NCBI GenBank assembly: GCA_012270795.1
Contig: JAAXHO010000219.1
Location: 35,042 to 99,041, forward strand
Source: Candidatus Poribacteria bacterium
GTDB lineage: Bacteria; Poribacteria; WGA-4E; WGA-3G
Direction of reading: 5' to 3'
Length of the DNA: 64,000 bases
The first letter of the stretch is position 1. Each line of letters opens with the position of its first letter. The notes below the pieces were generated by a model. That model had not been told where the DNA came from and did not search any database. It worked only from the letters and a program-made list of their open reading frames with translations. The translations under genes and the position numbers were made by a program. Of the stretch, positions 39,975 through 50,782 are shown piece by piece.

Positions 39975-42141
39975 AAGACCTCTTATCCAAAGTCTTCTCT
40001 GCTTCGCTTGCATGCTAATATTGACAACGCTTAGTCATGCTGCCCCTCCCAATCCTTATCTCTATTTTGACATTGATCCGAATACTGGTGAAATGCGACC
40101 AAAGACACAATCAGGAAACGGTAAAGAACTTGGTGTATCAGCATATTTGCAAGCATTGGATGGGTGTTGTAATGCCCGTGAACTGAGCATCATACAACCT
40201 GACGGTATTGAATATGTGCTTGCACTTAAAATTGATTTCAGCGATCAACCGGGAAGGCGGTCAAGTGCTGAATTCAATGAATATCTTTTTGCTGATACAG
40301 GTGTTTCTTTAAAGACCTATTTTCGCGAAAACTCTTATCATCAAATGGATGTTCAACCGGGACCTGCTGGCGGTGTTTTGCCATCTGGTAATGAGTGGAT
40401 TCGTGCAAAGCAACCTATGAAGTATTACGGTGAGGGTTTAAGAAACGTCCCCCGTTATCGGGAACTTGTCACTGAAGCTTGCAACGCCATAAATGCTTCT
40501 GTTGATTTTTCAAAATACGATCGTGATAAGGATGGAATAGTTGACCACCTTTTCATAATACATGCTGGTAACGATGAAGCAACATCTCAACAGACTGATG
40601 ATATTTGGTCTATTTTGACACCAAATGTAAATGTCACCGTGGATGGTGTCAGAGTTGATACTGCAGTGGTAGTTGGTGAGGAACCTGATTTTACGAAACC
40701 GCACTTAGGTATATACTTTCATGAATTTTTCCACGATTTCGGTGCACCGGATGTTTACGGATTAAACTTTATTGATGCTCGCGACCATAAGTATGGGTTA
40801 ATGGGGCAATTCGGTCCTTTCCAAGGTCCGGTTGAAGGTGAGGTCGGAAATGGTCTTGCTCCAAGTCATATCATGGGTTATCTAAAATGGGATTTTGACG
40901 CAAGACCTGAGAATGGTAGACTTGGTTGGATTGAACCTGTGAACATTACAAAAGGTGGTCAGTATACCATTCCAAGTTTTGAACTAACCCCCAAGACTGA
41001 AAAACTCTTCAAAATTGATATCCCACTTGCGCGAAGTGATTTAATCACAGTTCGTAACGAAAACCAATTTCCAATCGGTGAAACTAATAGGGAATTCTTT
41101 CTAATTGAAAACCGATATAAAGATTCTGGGGCTACCTTTGATACCTATCTCCCTGAATCTGGCATCCTTATTTGGCACATAGATGAAACACAAGTACGTC
41201 CTATTGGAAGCTATGATGCGGGTTTTCAGATTTGGCTTGAAGACCCGAATGACCCGAACCATCTGGGTATCCATCCCGATAATCCTAATCATATAGACAT
41301 ACTAACAATCACCGATGGAGCGGCCTATTCAGCGAATGATGATCAAACCGCATTCACCCCAGGCACCTTGCCTAATAGCAATTCAAATAATGGTACTCCA
41401 TCAGGTATTTCAATTACAAATATAGGACCTGAGGGATTGAATATGGTGATACAGGTTTCATTCGGTGATACGTATGAACCTAACAATTCCCTTGCTTCAG
41501 CATTCCCTATATTTTACAGCCAACCATATTATTCTTTTTTATATGATGCTGCTGATAATCAAGACTATTACAGAGTTGAAGCTGCAGGAGGAATTACTAT
41601 TCGCGCAACTCTTTCAGAAATTCCGCCTAACCTGAATTACCAACTATCTCTACTTTCATCAACTGAGGAAACTTTAGCAATAGGTGAAAAAGCCCAAGAT
41701 GAATTGGGTTATGAGATTCTCTACCAATCGGTAGAGACACAAACTTTATACCTACTGGTATCATCAGATGGAATATATAGTAGTACTGCTTCCTACAAAC
41801 TTTCTGTTGAACAAATTGCACCTCAACCTTTTGCTCTGACGAAGACCCGTGTTTATCCGAACCCATCTCGATTTTCTACTTCGGATTCAAAGACAACATT
41901 TGCTTATCAACTCTCTCACTCACAATCTGCAGATACTGTATCTCTTGAAATCTATACGATAAAGGGTGAGAAGGTTTACAACCAAACACACAAAGACGTA
42001 TATGCGCCTGGGAAATTTCTCTGGACAGGCACCAATTCCAAAGGAATGCCACTTGCAACAGGTGTCTATATTTATCAAATTGCTGCTGTACAAGGGGATA
42101 TTGTTGACCGATCTATCGGTAAGATTATTATTCTTGAATAA
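39967..42141 (+). CDS. M6 family (immune inhibitor A-like) secreted metalloprotease with FlgD-like/T9SS-type C-terminal domain
   Basis: LTKRPLIQSLLCFACMLILTTLSHA signal peptide (TTG start favoured), FHEFFHDFGAPDVYGL, C-terminal VYPNPSRF...SKGMPLATGVYIYQI. Confidence 0.85.
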   Translation: MTKRPLIQSLLCFACMLILTTLSHAAPPNPYLYFDIDPNTGEMRPKTQSGNGKELGVSAYLQALDGCCNARELSIIQPDGIEYVLALKIDFSDQPGRRSSAEFNEYLFADTGVSLKTYFRENSYHQMDVQPGPAGGVLPSGNEWIRAKQPMKYYGEGLRNVPRYRELVTEACNAINASVDFSKYDRDKDGIVDHLFIIHAGNDEATSQQTDDIWSILTPNVNVTVDGVRVDTAVVVGEEPDFTKPHLGIYFHEFFHDFGAPDVYGLNFIDARDHKYGLMGQFGPFQGPVEGEVGNGLAPSHIMGYLKWDFDARPENGRLGWIEPVNITKGGQYTIPSFELTPKTEKLFKIDIPLARSDLITVRNENQFPIGETNREFFLIENRYKDSGATFDTYLPESGILIWHIDETQVRPIGSYDAGFQIWLEDPNDPNHLGIHPDNPNHIDILTITDGAAYSANDDQTAFTPGTLPNSNSNNGTPSGISITNIGPEGLNMVIQVSFGDTYEPNNSLASAFPIFYSQPYYSFLYDAADNQDYYRVEAAGGITIRATLSEIPPNLNYQLSLLSSTEETLAIGEKAQDELGYEILYQSVETQTLYLLVSSDGIYSSTASYKLSVEQIAPQPFALTKTRVYPNPSRFSTSDSKTTFAYQLSHSQSADTVSLEIYTIKGEKVYNQTHKDVYAPGKFLWTGTNSKGMPLATGVYIYQIAAVQGDIVDRSIGKIIILE

Positions 42142-42321
42142 TCCAACCCTGTTAGATCAACCATCATAATGGTGTTTTTATGAAACCATTTTTTACCACA
42201 TCAATTTATATACATTATAATTTCTTGACGAAAAATGGCATGTGTGGTATCTTTAGGGTACCACTACGACAAAAAACTTAGTTTACTTTTGCAATTGGTA
42301 TACAAGGAGGCAATTTTATCA

Positions 42322-43461
42322 ATGAAATGGCTTTATAATCTCACGGAATCTTTCGCTGTTATAACAGGACAAAGGGGAGGATCAATCTATAAAAATAAAC
42401 AGACTGACAAGAACAATGTAATATTGTCAATTCTGAATATGGGATGTTGTTTTCTATTAGGAATTATCTTAACGGGTTGTGGTCAATCTCTGCAAGGTTT
42501 ATCACCGGTTCAACCGGTGGACAATGTTTCAGTAGCATTGATGGAACAGGCACAAAACCCAGAACAGGAAGTGGAACTGCCTACAATTCCTGCTATAGAA
42601 CTCGCAAAACCACTATTTGACAAACACGGTTTACAAATTATCGGTTATCGCTTTGAAAAAGCAAAAGTGGCAAATACGAACGATCTAACGTATATGTTAG
42701 CTTTTTCTGAATATACACATGATTTAGATAAGTGGAATAATTTTCTTTCAGATTGGTCAGATGTACAAGACCAAATAGAATTACCGAGCCCCGGTGAAAA
42801 CACGAAAAAAGCGGACGTAATACTGTTGTCAGACTATCCAGAAGCATTTGACATCCATGCGAAACAACGAATCGCTTCAAAAACATTAGATGGAATCACT
42901 GTGTCAATATGCTATTGGCGTCGAGCAGACTTAGATCGTAAATACAATAGAGGAAATGCATTTTCGCCATTTTATGAAAGAGAGGCAATGAATCAAGGTG
43001 ATAAAACTGATGTGTTTTATGTCAAAATCACTAATAATCGTAATGAATATATCATTGTTGATGTAAAAAAATGCTATCTGTTTGACCAAGGAGAAACTGT
43101 TTATTACGGCCTAAATTTTGAGAACTTGAGGGATCGTTTTACCGATATGACTCGGGTTACTGGTCTCTATGTAAAAAAAGGGCTTGAGATAGCACGTCAA
43201 ATTCTGCTTGAAAAACGCATGTCTATTGTTGAAAAACAGGTGGGTTTACATCGGACTGGTGTGCAACCTGGAGAGAGTGTTGAAGGTTTCCTTCCATTTG
43301 TTCAGTTGAAGCCTAATACTGTGAAACTTCAAGTAGTCTTGCCGATAGAAAAATCCCCACCTCCAGGCGGCGCACAGCGTTATCAAACTGTTGAGTTTAT
43401 ATTTCCGTTCACTCACGACAGGGGGATACGGGTAGCACAGCCACCCCCGCAGCGTTATTAA
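42322..43461 (+). CDS. Putative lipoprotein of unknown function
   Basis: AAGGAGG RBS before ATG 42322; hydrophobic stretch with lipobox-like LLGIILTGCGQ. Confidence 0.6.
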   Translation: MKWLYNLTESFAVITGQRGGSIYKNKQTDKNNVILSILNMGCCFLLGIILTGCGQSLQGLSPVQPVDNVSVALMEQAQNPEQEVELPTIPAIELAKPLFDKHGLQIIGYRFEKAKVANTNDLTYMLAFSEYTHDLDKWNNFLSDWSDVQDQIELPSPGENTKKADVILLSDYPEAFDIHAKQRIASKTLDGITVSICYWRRADLDRKYNRGNAFSPFYEREAMNQGDKTDVFYVKITNNRNEYIIVDVKKCYLFDQGETVYYGLNFENLRDRFTDMTRVTGLYVKKGLEIARQILLEKRMSIVEKQVGLHRTGVQPGESVEGFLPFVQLKPNTVKLQVVLPIEKSPPPGGAQRYQTVEFIFPFTHDRGIRVAQPPPQRY

Positions 43462-43525
43462 TTTATGTGCTAAGATGTACAATCTAACAGATTGTGCTAC
43501 ATTGGTAGTAACTTAGGTTAAGATA

Positions 43526-43564
43526 CAAAGCAGTTAGATGTTGAAATCACATCTAACTGCTTTG
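43526..43564 (+). terminator. Rho-independent terminator
   Basis: CAAAGCAGTTAGATGT / ACATCTAACTGCTTTG perfect 16-bp stem followed by TTTTTG. Confidence 0.9.
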
Positions 43565-43641
43565 TTTTTGCATAGCAATTCATGACAAAATCATCCAGTG
43601 GTAATCAACATGCACATAAGATTCTGCTGGATCGATAGATT

Positions 43642-44906
43642 TTACTGTGTGATATCAACGGAGTTTGATTCAGAACCTGTGACAATAAAGCCTTCAAGTG
43701 TAATTTCGTTTTGAGGTTCATCCGAGATAGAATCATCTGGAAAAACGATCTCATCCGAAAGGACGATTGTGATGAGTCCGGGTGCATCGTTCTGTTCCGC
43801 CTCAAGTTTTTCAATAAGATCGTCGAGGTTTTCGGGCAAGGAACCAAAGTCAAATTCAGTATCTATGTCAAAGTCGAAGTCAAATCCAAAAAAGAAATCA
43901 TCAGGGTCCTCAGAAAAAACGCTGATCCAAGCGTCCCCTATTGGATAGTCTGATGGAATGTCGAGTGTTATCTGTTTTTCTATTTTACGCTCTCCATCCT
44001 GAACGGCAGTCCAGTGTGGTAGCAGTACAACGGTAAAGGTAGCGGTTGTGCCACGAACGATTTCATCTGGTGCGATCACCTCTTTAATTGTGGCAGTCAT
44101 AATTTGCGGTTTTTCCGTGATTGTCATGTCAACGGAGGTTAATGTAGCTTTCTCGGCTTCGTTTATGAACCTATCAGTGAAAGCGGATATAATACTTTGG
44201 GTGTTGAAGAGTACATCAATATATGTGTCTTCAGATGCGCTTATAAATGTTTCAGTATAGTTCTTTTGCGCCTCTTTGAAACCAAGTTCAATAGATACTT
44301 CAACTGTGGTTGGACTTGTTTCTAACCGAATTGCATCTTGTGTAACCGCAGCGATGATCGGTATATACCATTCATATCCATAAGCGACTTGGTGTTTTTT
44401 ATTTATAACATTTTCCCCTCTTTGATACTTGATATTGAAGGGTATTGTATCCGGTCCTTCACTGATTTCCCCTGCAATCCCCGGTATAAGGTCTTTTGTG
44501 ACGGTGCCAATTGGGTCGCCATAAGCTGATACAGATTTATAGGTATTTTGTAGGTTTGGGACAAGTCCGTTGACAACAGCTCTATACACGGGCAGCGATG
44601 TTTTACCGTCCCCATACGTTGAAAACGGGTGTCCGAAGCCGATTGCATTGACGACATCTCCGGTCGCGATAGCAACACCAATCATATCGCCTGCCATGAG
44701 CTCTCTGTCGGTAGATTGTACTGTAGGAGCTCTACCAACGTCGGCGAATAACTCAATATAATCAAAACGTGAGCCTTTCAGACGTTACCTCTAACGTGCC
44801 TTCCATAATGGGAGAATCTACATCTGTTGGTTCTTCGTCTGAGGAACAGCCGAAGTGGCAAAGTGCCGTAATTGCAATTACTGTTAGTGTCAAAATGTGT
44901 TTCATA
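43642..44906 (-). pseudogene. SpoIVB/S55-like peptidase-family lipoprotein, frameshifted at an A4/T4 run
   Basis: Lipoprotein signal MKHILTLTVIAITALCHFGCSSDEEP from 44906 ends at a stop; S55-like frame GDMIGVAIATGDVVNAIGFGHPFSTYGDGKTSLPVYRA continues after 44764-44767 (AAAA). Confidence 0.6.
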
Positions 44907-45111
44907 ATAACTCCTTGTATATTATAATTCTAAAGTTTGGACAATTTTCAGTGTTTTGTTTGATTAGTTTACGATATATAGTGACGTAATTTTGAAGAAT
45001 AAAGGGTGCATAATCTAAAAAAAGACGTAAAATTCCCCATACAAGTATTCTGTAAATGCTAATTTAACCTAAGTTGCCACTAAACTGAGGTAAATCAGAC
45101 AAGAAATATGA

Positions 45112-45140
45112 TTGACATTCGCTTGGATATCTATTAGAAT
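45112..45140 (+). promoter_or_regulatory. Putative sigma70 promoter for the TPR gene
   Basis: TTGACA (45112-45117) - 17 bp - TAGAAT (45135-45140), ATG at 45168. Confidence 0.65.
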
Positions 45141-45167
45141 ATATCCAAAATTTATTAGGAAGAGATT

Positions 45168-45500
45168 ATGTCAACACAAGAAGAACTTTACGATGTTGCA
45201 CTTACGCATTTCGCAGATAACGATCTTGAGGCTGCTGTTATAGCTTTCAAGGAATTAATTGAATCATACCCGAATTATATTGAGGGGTATCTCGGTCTTG
45301 GGCATGCGTATGAACGGTTAAGCCAATACGATGAAGCAATTGAAGCAGTTGAAAAAGCAATTGAAATCAATCCAGACGATCCTCTTGTTTATACCAGTTT
45401 GTCTATGTGCTACCAACGCAAAGGGATGATTCAGGAAGCGGAAGATGCGATGGCGAAATCGCAAGAACTTCAGCTGAAAACATCAGCACCTTCCGCATAA
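45168..45500 (+). CDS. TPR repeat protein
   Basis: YIEGYLGLGHAYERLSQYDEAIEAVEKAIEINPDDPLVYTSLSMCYQRKGMIQEAEDAM. Confidence 0.9.
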   Translation: MSTQEELYDVALTHFADNDLEAAVIAFKELIESYPNYIEGYLGLGHAYERLSQYDEAIEAVEKAIEINPDDPLVYTSLSMCYQRKGMIQEAEDAMAKSQELQLKTSAPSA

Positions 45501-45549
45501 AGGTAATTCCAATTACTTCCATCTACCTTGTTATGTTGGTGAGAAACAT

Positions 45550-48132
45550 TTATTTGATGTTGAAAGCGAATTCTCCATCAGTGAAATCTACCGCAATTGC
45601 ATCCCCATCTTGGAATTTACCTTCAAGCATATCTATAGCCAACGGGTTGAGAATGTCGCGCTGCAGGGTACGACGAAGAGGTCTGGCACCGTAGACTGCA
45701 TCAAATCCACGGTTGACCAATTCAGTCTTTGCTGAATCCGTTAGTGTAAGTGTCATGTCTTTTTCAGCAAATCGTGCACTGAGTTTGGTGAGTTCAAGCG
45801 TTACAATCTGTTTCAATTCCTCAATTCCGAGACGGTCAAAGATGATGAGATCATCAACACGGTTCAGAAATTCTGGTGGGAAATGGGTTTGTAAAGCATC
45901 CATCACCTTTCGTCTTATTTCATCGCTTGTGAGATGCGATTCGCTAATCCATTGACTACCGATGTTTGATGTCATGATGACAACCGTATTCTTGAAATCT
46001 ACCGTGCGCCCCTGTCCATCGGTCATTCTGCCGTCATCAAGCATTTGGAGTAAAACATTGAATACCTCAGGATGTGCTTTTTCTACTTCATCAAGTAGGA
46101 TAACGCAGTATGGATGTCGTCTGACAGCCTCAGTCAACTGTCCCCCCTCGTCGTAACCGACATATCCTGGTGGTGCACCGATAAGTCTTGAAACGGTATG
46201 TTTCTCCATGTATTCGCTCATATCAATTCGCACCATAGCGTTGACATCATCAAACAGGAATTCTGCGAGAGATTTTGCGAGGTGTGTTTTGCCGACACCC
46301 GTTGGTCCCATAAACAGAAACGAACCGAGGGGTTGTTCGGGATCGCCAAGTCCTACGCGTGAACGTCGAATAGCGTTGGATACAGCGGAAACCGCTTCAT
46401 CTTGTCCGATGACCTGTTCACGCAACCGTTCTTCCATGTGAAGCAATTTTTGTGTTTCACCTTCCATAAGTCTGTAAACAGGAATTCCTGTCCATTTTGC
46501 TACGATTTCAGCAATATCTTCTGCACTCACGTGTTCTTTTAGCATTTGTGTGCCGTTGCTTTCAGCTTCAACCGCTTCCCGTAAACTTTTGAGTTCTGTC
46601 TCAAGTGCGGGGATTTTCCCATATTCAAGTTCAGAAGCTATTGCCAGATTGCCAGTTCGTTTTGCTTGATCGGATTCAATACGCAGTGTTTCAATCTGTT
46701 CCATCAGTTTACGAATTTGGACAAGGTTATCTTTCTCAATTTGCCAACCTGCTTTGAGTGCGTTTGCCCTCTCTTTGAGTTCAGCGAGTTCAAAGTTCAA
46801 TTCTTCCAACCGTTGTTTCGACGTGTCGTCGTCTTCTTTCTCTAAAGCTTGTTGTTCAATTTGGAGTTGTATAATTTTGCGTTCCACTTCATCAATAGCC
46901 TCTGGCACGCTGTCGATTTCAATCCGCAGTCTTGAGGCAGCTTCGTCAATTAAATCAACAGCTTTGTCAGGTAGAAAGCGATCAGAGATATACCGTTTTG
47001 AGAGTGTGGCAGCAGCAACGATTGCGTTGTCCTGTATCCGAACACCGTGATGTGTCTCATACCGTTCCTTCAACCCACGCAGAATGGCGATTGTCCCTTC
47101 AGCAGAAGGTTCCTGTACAAGTACAGGTTGGAATCGTCGTTCAAGTGCAGCATCTTTTTCAATATGTTTTCGGTATTCATCAAGTGTCGTAGCTCCGATA
47201 CATCGCAATTCCCCGCGTGCTAATGCGGGTTTTAGCATATTAGATGCATCCACTGCCCCTTCTGCAGCACCTGCTCCGACAATGGTATGGAGTTCGTCAA
47301 TAAACAGGACAACTTGTCCTTCCGCTTGTTCAACATCAGCGAGAACTGCTTTCAGTCTATCTTCAAATTCTCCACGATATTTACTGCCTGCGATGAGCGC
47401 GCCTAAGTCCAGCGCGATCAGACGTTTCTCACGTAGACTTTCAGGAACGTCCCCATCCGCGATACGTTGTGCTAATCCTTCTACAATTGCGGTTTTACCG
47501 ACACCGGGTTCTCCGATGAGCACAGGGTTGTTTTTTCGTCTACGCGATAGTACCTGCATCACACGTCGAATTTCATCATCTCTGCCGATAACAGGATCAA
47601 GTTTGCCGGACATTGCCTCTTGTGTGAGTTCCCGCCCAAAACGGGTAAGTGCCTGGTATTTATCTTCTGGATTCTGATCTGTGATTCTTTGATTTCCGCG
47701 TATGTCTACAAGTGCTTTGAGGATTTTATCTTTTGTTACACCAGCATCGCGCAGTATCTTCCCAACTTTGTCCTGCTTCGTTTCTGTGCATGCAATAAGC
47801 AGATGTTCAGTACTCACATATTCGTCTTTGAGTGTCGTTGCTTCTTTGAGCGCGTTTTCAAGGACGGATTGCAGTGTCGTTGAGATACGTATATCTGAAC
47901 TTGTCCCTTGTACTTTAGGGGATTTCTGTAGTAAATCTTCAAGGGCAGTTATGATGCCTTGAGTATCAACGCCTAACTTTTGAAATATAGGCGTGACAAT
48001 CCCATCTGACTGATTGATCAGGGACAGCATGAGATGTTCAGTGCTGAGTTCTGGATTCTGTTCTTCGCTTGCTAAAGCCTGTGCTGTTTGTAATGCTTCT
48101 TGTGCTTTTATTGTAAATCTATCTAATCTCAC
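45550..48132 (-). CDS. clpB: ATP-dependent chaperone ClpB
   Basis: Two AAA modules ([37 protein letters not shown]); GTG at 48132 with AGGAGA RBS gives [17 protein letters not shown] start; the track's ATG is 48153. Confidence 0.97.
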   Translation of the reverse strand: MRLDRFTIKAQEALQTAQALASEEQNPELSTEHLMLSLINQSDGIVTPIFQKLGVDTQGIITALEDLLQKSPKVQGTSSDIRISTTLQSVLENALKEATTLKDEYVSTEHLLIACTETKQDKVGKILRDAGVTKDKILKALVDIRGNQRITDQNPEDKYQALTRFGRELTQEAMSGKLDPVIGRDDEIRRVMQVLSRRRKNNPVLIGEPGVGKTAIVEGLAQRIADGDVPESLREKRLIALDLGALIAGSKYRGEFEDRLKAVLADVEQAEGQVVLFIDELHTIVGAGAAEGAVDASNMLKPALARGELRCIGATTLDEYRKHIEKDAALERRFQPVLVQEPSAEGTIAILRGLKERYETHHGVRIQDNAIVAAATLSKRYISDRFLPDKAVDLIDEAASRLRIEIDSVPEAIDEVERKIIQLQIEQQALEKEDDDTSKQRLEELNFELAELKERANALKAGWQIEKDNLVQIRKLMEQIETLRIESDQAKRTGNLAIASELEYGKIPALETELKSLREAVEAESNGTQMLKEHVSAEDIAEIVAKWTGIPVYRLMEGETQKLLHMEERLREQVIGQDEAVSAVSNAIRRSRVGLGDPEQPLGSFLFMGPTGVGKTHLAKSLAEFLFDDVNAMVRIDMSEYMEKHTVSRLIGAPPGYVGYDEGGQLTEAVRRHPYCVILLDEVEKAHPEVFNVLLQMLDDGRMTDGQGRTVDFKNTVVIMTSNIGSQWISESHLTSDEIRRKVMDALQTHFPPEFLNRVDDLIIFDRLGIEELKQIVTLELTKLSARFAEKDMTLTLTDSAKTELVNRGFDAVYGARPLRRTLQRDILNPLAIDMLEGKFQDGDAIAVDFTDGEFAFNIK

Positions 48133-48156
48133 TTTTTGCTCTCCTATGGACATGTT

Positions 48157-48311
48157 ATACCAATTCTAATTAATATTGTCCCATTAAGGAATTTCACTTT
48201 TATCCCTGGTTGGAGGTCTCTTTTCGGTAGGAGCGACCTCCCGGTCGCGACCAGAGGTCGCTCCTACCATAACATTTTGACAAATGGTATCTTATTTTAT
48301 AGAAATGGTAT
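48157..48311. mobile_element. MITE-like element, ATACCA..TTCTAA TIR family, next to clpB
   Basis: ATACCAATTCTAATTAA at 48157; CAAATGGTAT ends 48290 and AGAAATGGTAT ends 48311; GTAGGAGCGACC/GGTCGCTCCTAC hairpin inside. Confidence 0.6.
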
Positions 48312-48454
48312 TATATTGCAATATTGGGAGCAAAAACAGTGCCAATACGTTTAATGGGGAAGGTGGGTTTAATTACCAATTTTCTTTAAATTATTATGTC
48401 AGATACAAGGTTAAAACGCCAATTTTGGCAGGGTTACGCCATTTTGGCAACAAC

Positions 48455-48486
48455 AAAACACGGTAGAGGGATAACTACCGTGTTTT
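48455..48486. terminator. Perfect 12-bp hairpin flanked by A/T runs (terminator-like)
   Basis: AAAACACGGTAG - agggataa - CTACCGTGTTTT. Confidence 0.7.
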
Positions 48487-48512
48487 ATAATTAGACTTTT
48501 CTATGTACAGCA

Positions 48513-48610
48513 TATCTCATAAATGCAATTTTATCCAAATTCACCGGATTATGTGTCTGTGTCTGTCCGGTAAATCGGGGTTAGAAACCTCTCCTACGAT
48601 TTATGAGATA
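48513..48610. repeat. Uninterrupted TCTCATAAAT...ATTTATGAGA hairpin repeat
   Basis: TATCTCATAAATGCAATTTTATCCAAATTCACCGGATTATG...GGTAAATCGGGGTTAGAAACCTCTCCTACGATTTATGAGATA. Confidence 0.8.
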
Positions 48611-48623
48611 GATTGTAGAAAAA

Positions 48624-49196
48624 CTATTTTAGTGTTGCAGGCGTTGTTCTTTGAGCGATCCCCATGTCGTGGTATACTTGTCTTGGACTTCCACACTTGT
48701 TGCAGACTGATGCAATGTGGTACCATCTGTCAGAATCGACAACTGCAGAAGGCCATGCGCCTGCCCATTGGTATTCTGCACGATTCCAAGCACCAACATA
48801 AACTTGCCCATCAAAGACGTTTACAACAAAACCGCGCGTGCGTCCACCTTCTTCAAAAATTGTCTGCTTGTGGTCTGTGATGCTTACATCAGTGCACTTG
48901 AAGAACGCAGCAATGGTTCTATTCGTAAATGGGCCGCCAGTGTTAAGGCCGTTTGAATCGGGTAGTTTAACGCCATCATCTTCTCCATCAAACATTAGGG
49001 CTTTTCCTACGATACCGTCAACAACTTCTGGTTCTCCAACCAGATTTCCGCTGACATTTTTACCGGAGGTATCTGCGGCATCCCCTTCATCAAAAGTCCA
49101 GATGGCTTGAACAGTGGCTTCGTCTCTTGCTGCAAAACTTGTGATTGTAACAAGCATGAGCAACACGCATAAAATAGAAAAATATTTGAACATCAA
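48624..49196 (-). pseudogene. LamG/concanavalin-like protein with internal deletion and frameshift
   Basis: Aligned with paralog 49232-50077 up to WYH(I/V); tail homologous to SVEPQDKFTTTWADLKTKRVQ is in another frame (SVEVQDKYTTTWGSLKEQRLQ). Confidence 0.65.
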
Positions 49197-49231
49197 AAAA
49201 TCTCCTTACTTTGAAGTAATAGTTTGTAAAA

Positions 49232-50077
49232 TTATTGGACTCTTTTCGTTTTTAAATCTGCCCAGGTTGTAGTGAATTTGTCTTGCGGTTCAACACTTAA
49301 GGGTTGTGCAAGTTTAGCAAAGTCAGCATTATTAAAAGCTGAACCATAGACTATAACTTCATCAATTAAACCACCAAAATAGTCAATATTGTCACCGCCG
49401 CCGCCATCATCGTGGTAGACAGCATTCTGGTTGACAAAACCGATCCCGTTGTCATCACCGTGTGAATGAAGTCTACCCCCAGGAGCTTTTTCGATCAACT
49501 TACCATCTAACCACATTTCAAACTTGTCATTCTCAACCCCTTCAATACCGTTTCTAATAACTAATCCAACGTGATACCAGGTGTTTGACTTAACATCATC
49601 GGATAACCACTCACCATTCCATGTGTACTCAGATCGATTCCATCCGCCAACGTAAATTTTACTTTCAAACACATAGATTACTAAGCCACGCGTTCGACCA
49701 CCTTCTTCAAAAATCACCTGTTTTTGGGATTTAGTCACATCATCACAGTTGAAAAATGCGGCTATGGTTCTATTATGGTAAGGACCAGAAGAATTAATTC
49801 TGGGTGAATCAGGAATTTCTATGCCGTCACTCACTCCGTTGAATTTTAATGCTTTACCGGCAATACTGCCTACAGATTCTGGATTTCCAACCAAATTGCC
49901 GTTGTGACTTTGGTTGGAAGTGTCATTCGCAGTACCATCATCAAAGGTCCAGATTCCCGCGACTGTGTTTTCATCACGTTGTGCTTCTGAGGGAGTTGCG
50001 ATAATAAACACAAATTGCAGCAAAGCGAGATAGCAGAATGTTTTTAAGATTCTATCCTTTGTGAGTTTTTGAAACAT
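49232..50077 (-). CDS. LamG/concanavalin A-like lectin domain exported protein
   Basis: Signal peptide; AGIWTFDDGTANDTSNQSHNGNLVGNPE, GKALKFNGVSDGIEIPDS, IDYFGGLIDEVIVYGSAFN. Confidence 0.88.
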   Translation of the reverse strand: MFQKLTKDRILKTFCYLALLQFVFIIATPSEAQRDENTVAGIWTFDDGTANDTSNQSHNGNLVGNPESVGSIAGKALKFNGVSDGIEIPDSPRINSSGPYHNRTIAAFFNCDDVTKSQKQVIFEEGGRTRGLVIYVFESKIYVGGWNRSEYTWNGEWLSDDVKSNTWYHVGLVIRNGIEGVENDKFEMWLDGKLIEKAPGGRLHSHGDDNGIGFVNQNAVYHDDGGGGDNIDYFGGLIDEVIVYGSAFNNADFAKLAQPLSVEPQDKFTTTWADLKTKRVQ

Positions 50078-50444
50078 TTGGATTCCTCCATTAAGATTGT
50101 CTTCCTATTTCGGAATGACTTTATAGTATTTGAAATATATATATACTCCAATCTTTTTTAGTGAAATTATACATCAACCGATATTGTGATCGGTCTGTTC
50201 TGTATACCACAATAACCGCTGAGAGTTTGTTGTTTATTATAGCAAAAGTATGAAATTTTGTCAATATAAAATAGAATTTGTGCAGAGGCATTCAATTGTC
50301 AAGTTGTGTATCCTGTCCTGATCGTGAAATTTTTTAGTTGTTTTTTTTGGGTTTTTTGTGATTTTTTTTATAAGTATCCTCGATCGTGTCGTGGTATGGG
50401 TTTATGAAGGTTTTTTGAATTTGCGAAATTTTGAAAAAAACAAC

Positions 50445-50599
50445 TATGGTAAATTATACAATTAATTCTACATTCTGAGCTGTAGGAGCGACCTTTGGTC
50501 GCGACCTGGAGGTCGCTCCTACCAGAAAGAGCCCGAACGGTCGCGACCAAAGGTCGCTCCTACAGAAGATGTGTATAATTATTTCAATAATTCACCATA
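50445..50599. mobile_element. MITE-like element, TATGGTAAATTAT TIR family (copy 1)
   Basis: TATGGTAAATTATACAATTAATTCTACATTCTGAG...GTAGGAGCGACC hairpins...GTATAATTATTTCAATAATTCACCATA. Confidence 0.8.
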
Positions 50600-50782
50600 A
50601 ATGGGTTTTTTGTCGTTTTTTGTGTTGTGTTTTCTGTTTTGAGAACAATAGAAATCATGTATAATCTATTGGTATTTTATTGTTGAAATGTCTTCCAACA
50701 AAGCTGCTTCGTGTCAATTGAATGTCTCTGAGAATTTGATAGAATTTGTAGAGCAATTTTGCATGTAAATTTATAGGAATAT

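Noticed and set aside
45713-47962. Plus-strand ORFs antisense to clpB (e.g. 47084-47677, 197 aa)
   Set aside because: Ser/Arg-rich antisense translations of ClpB; low-complexity shadow ORFs.
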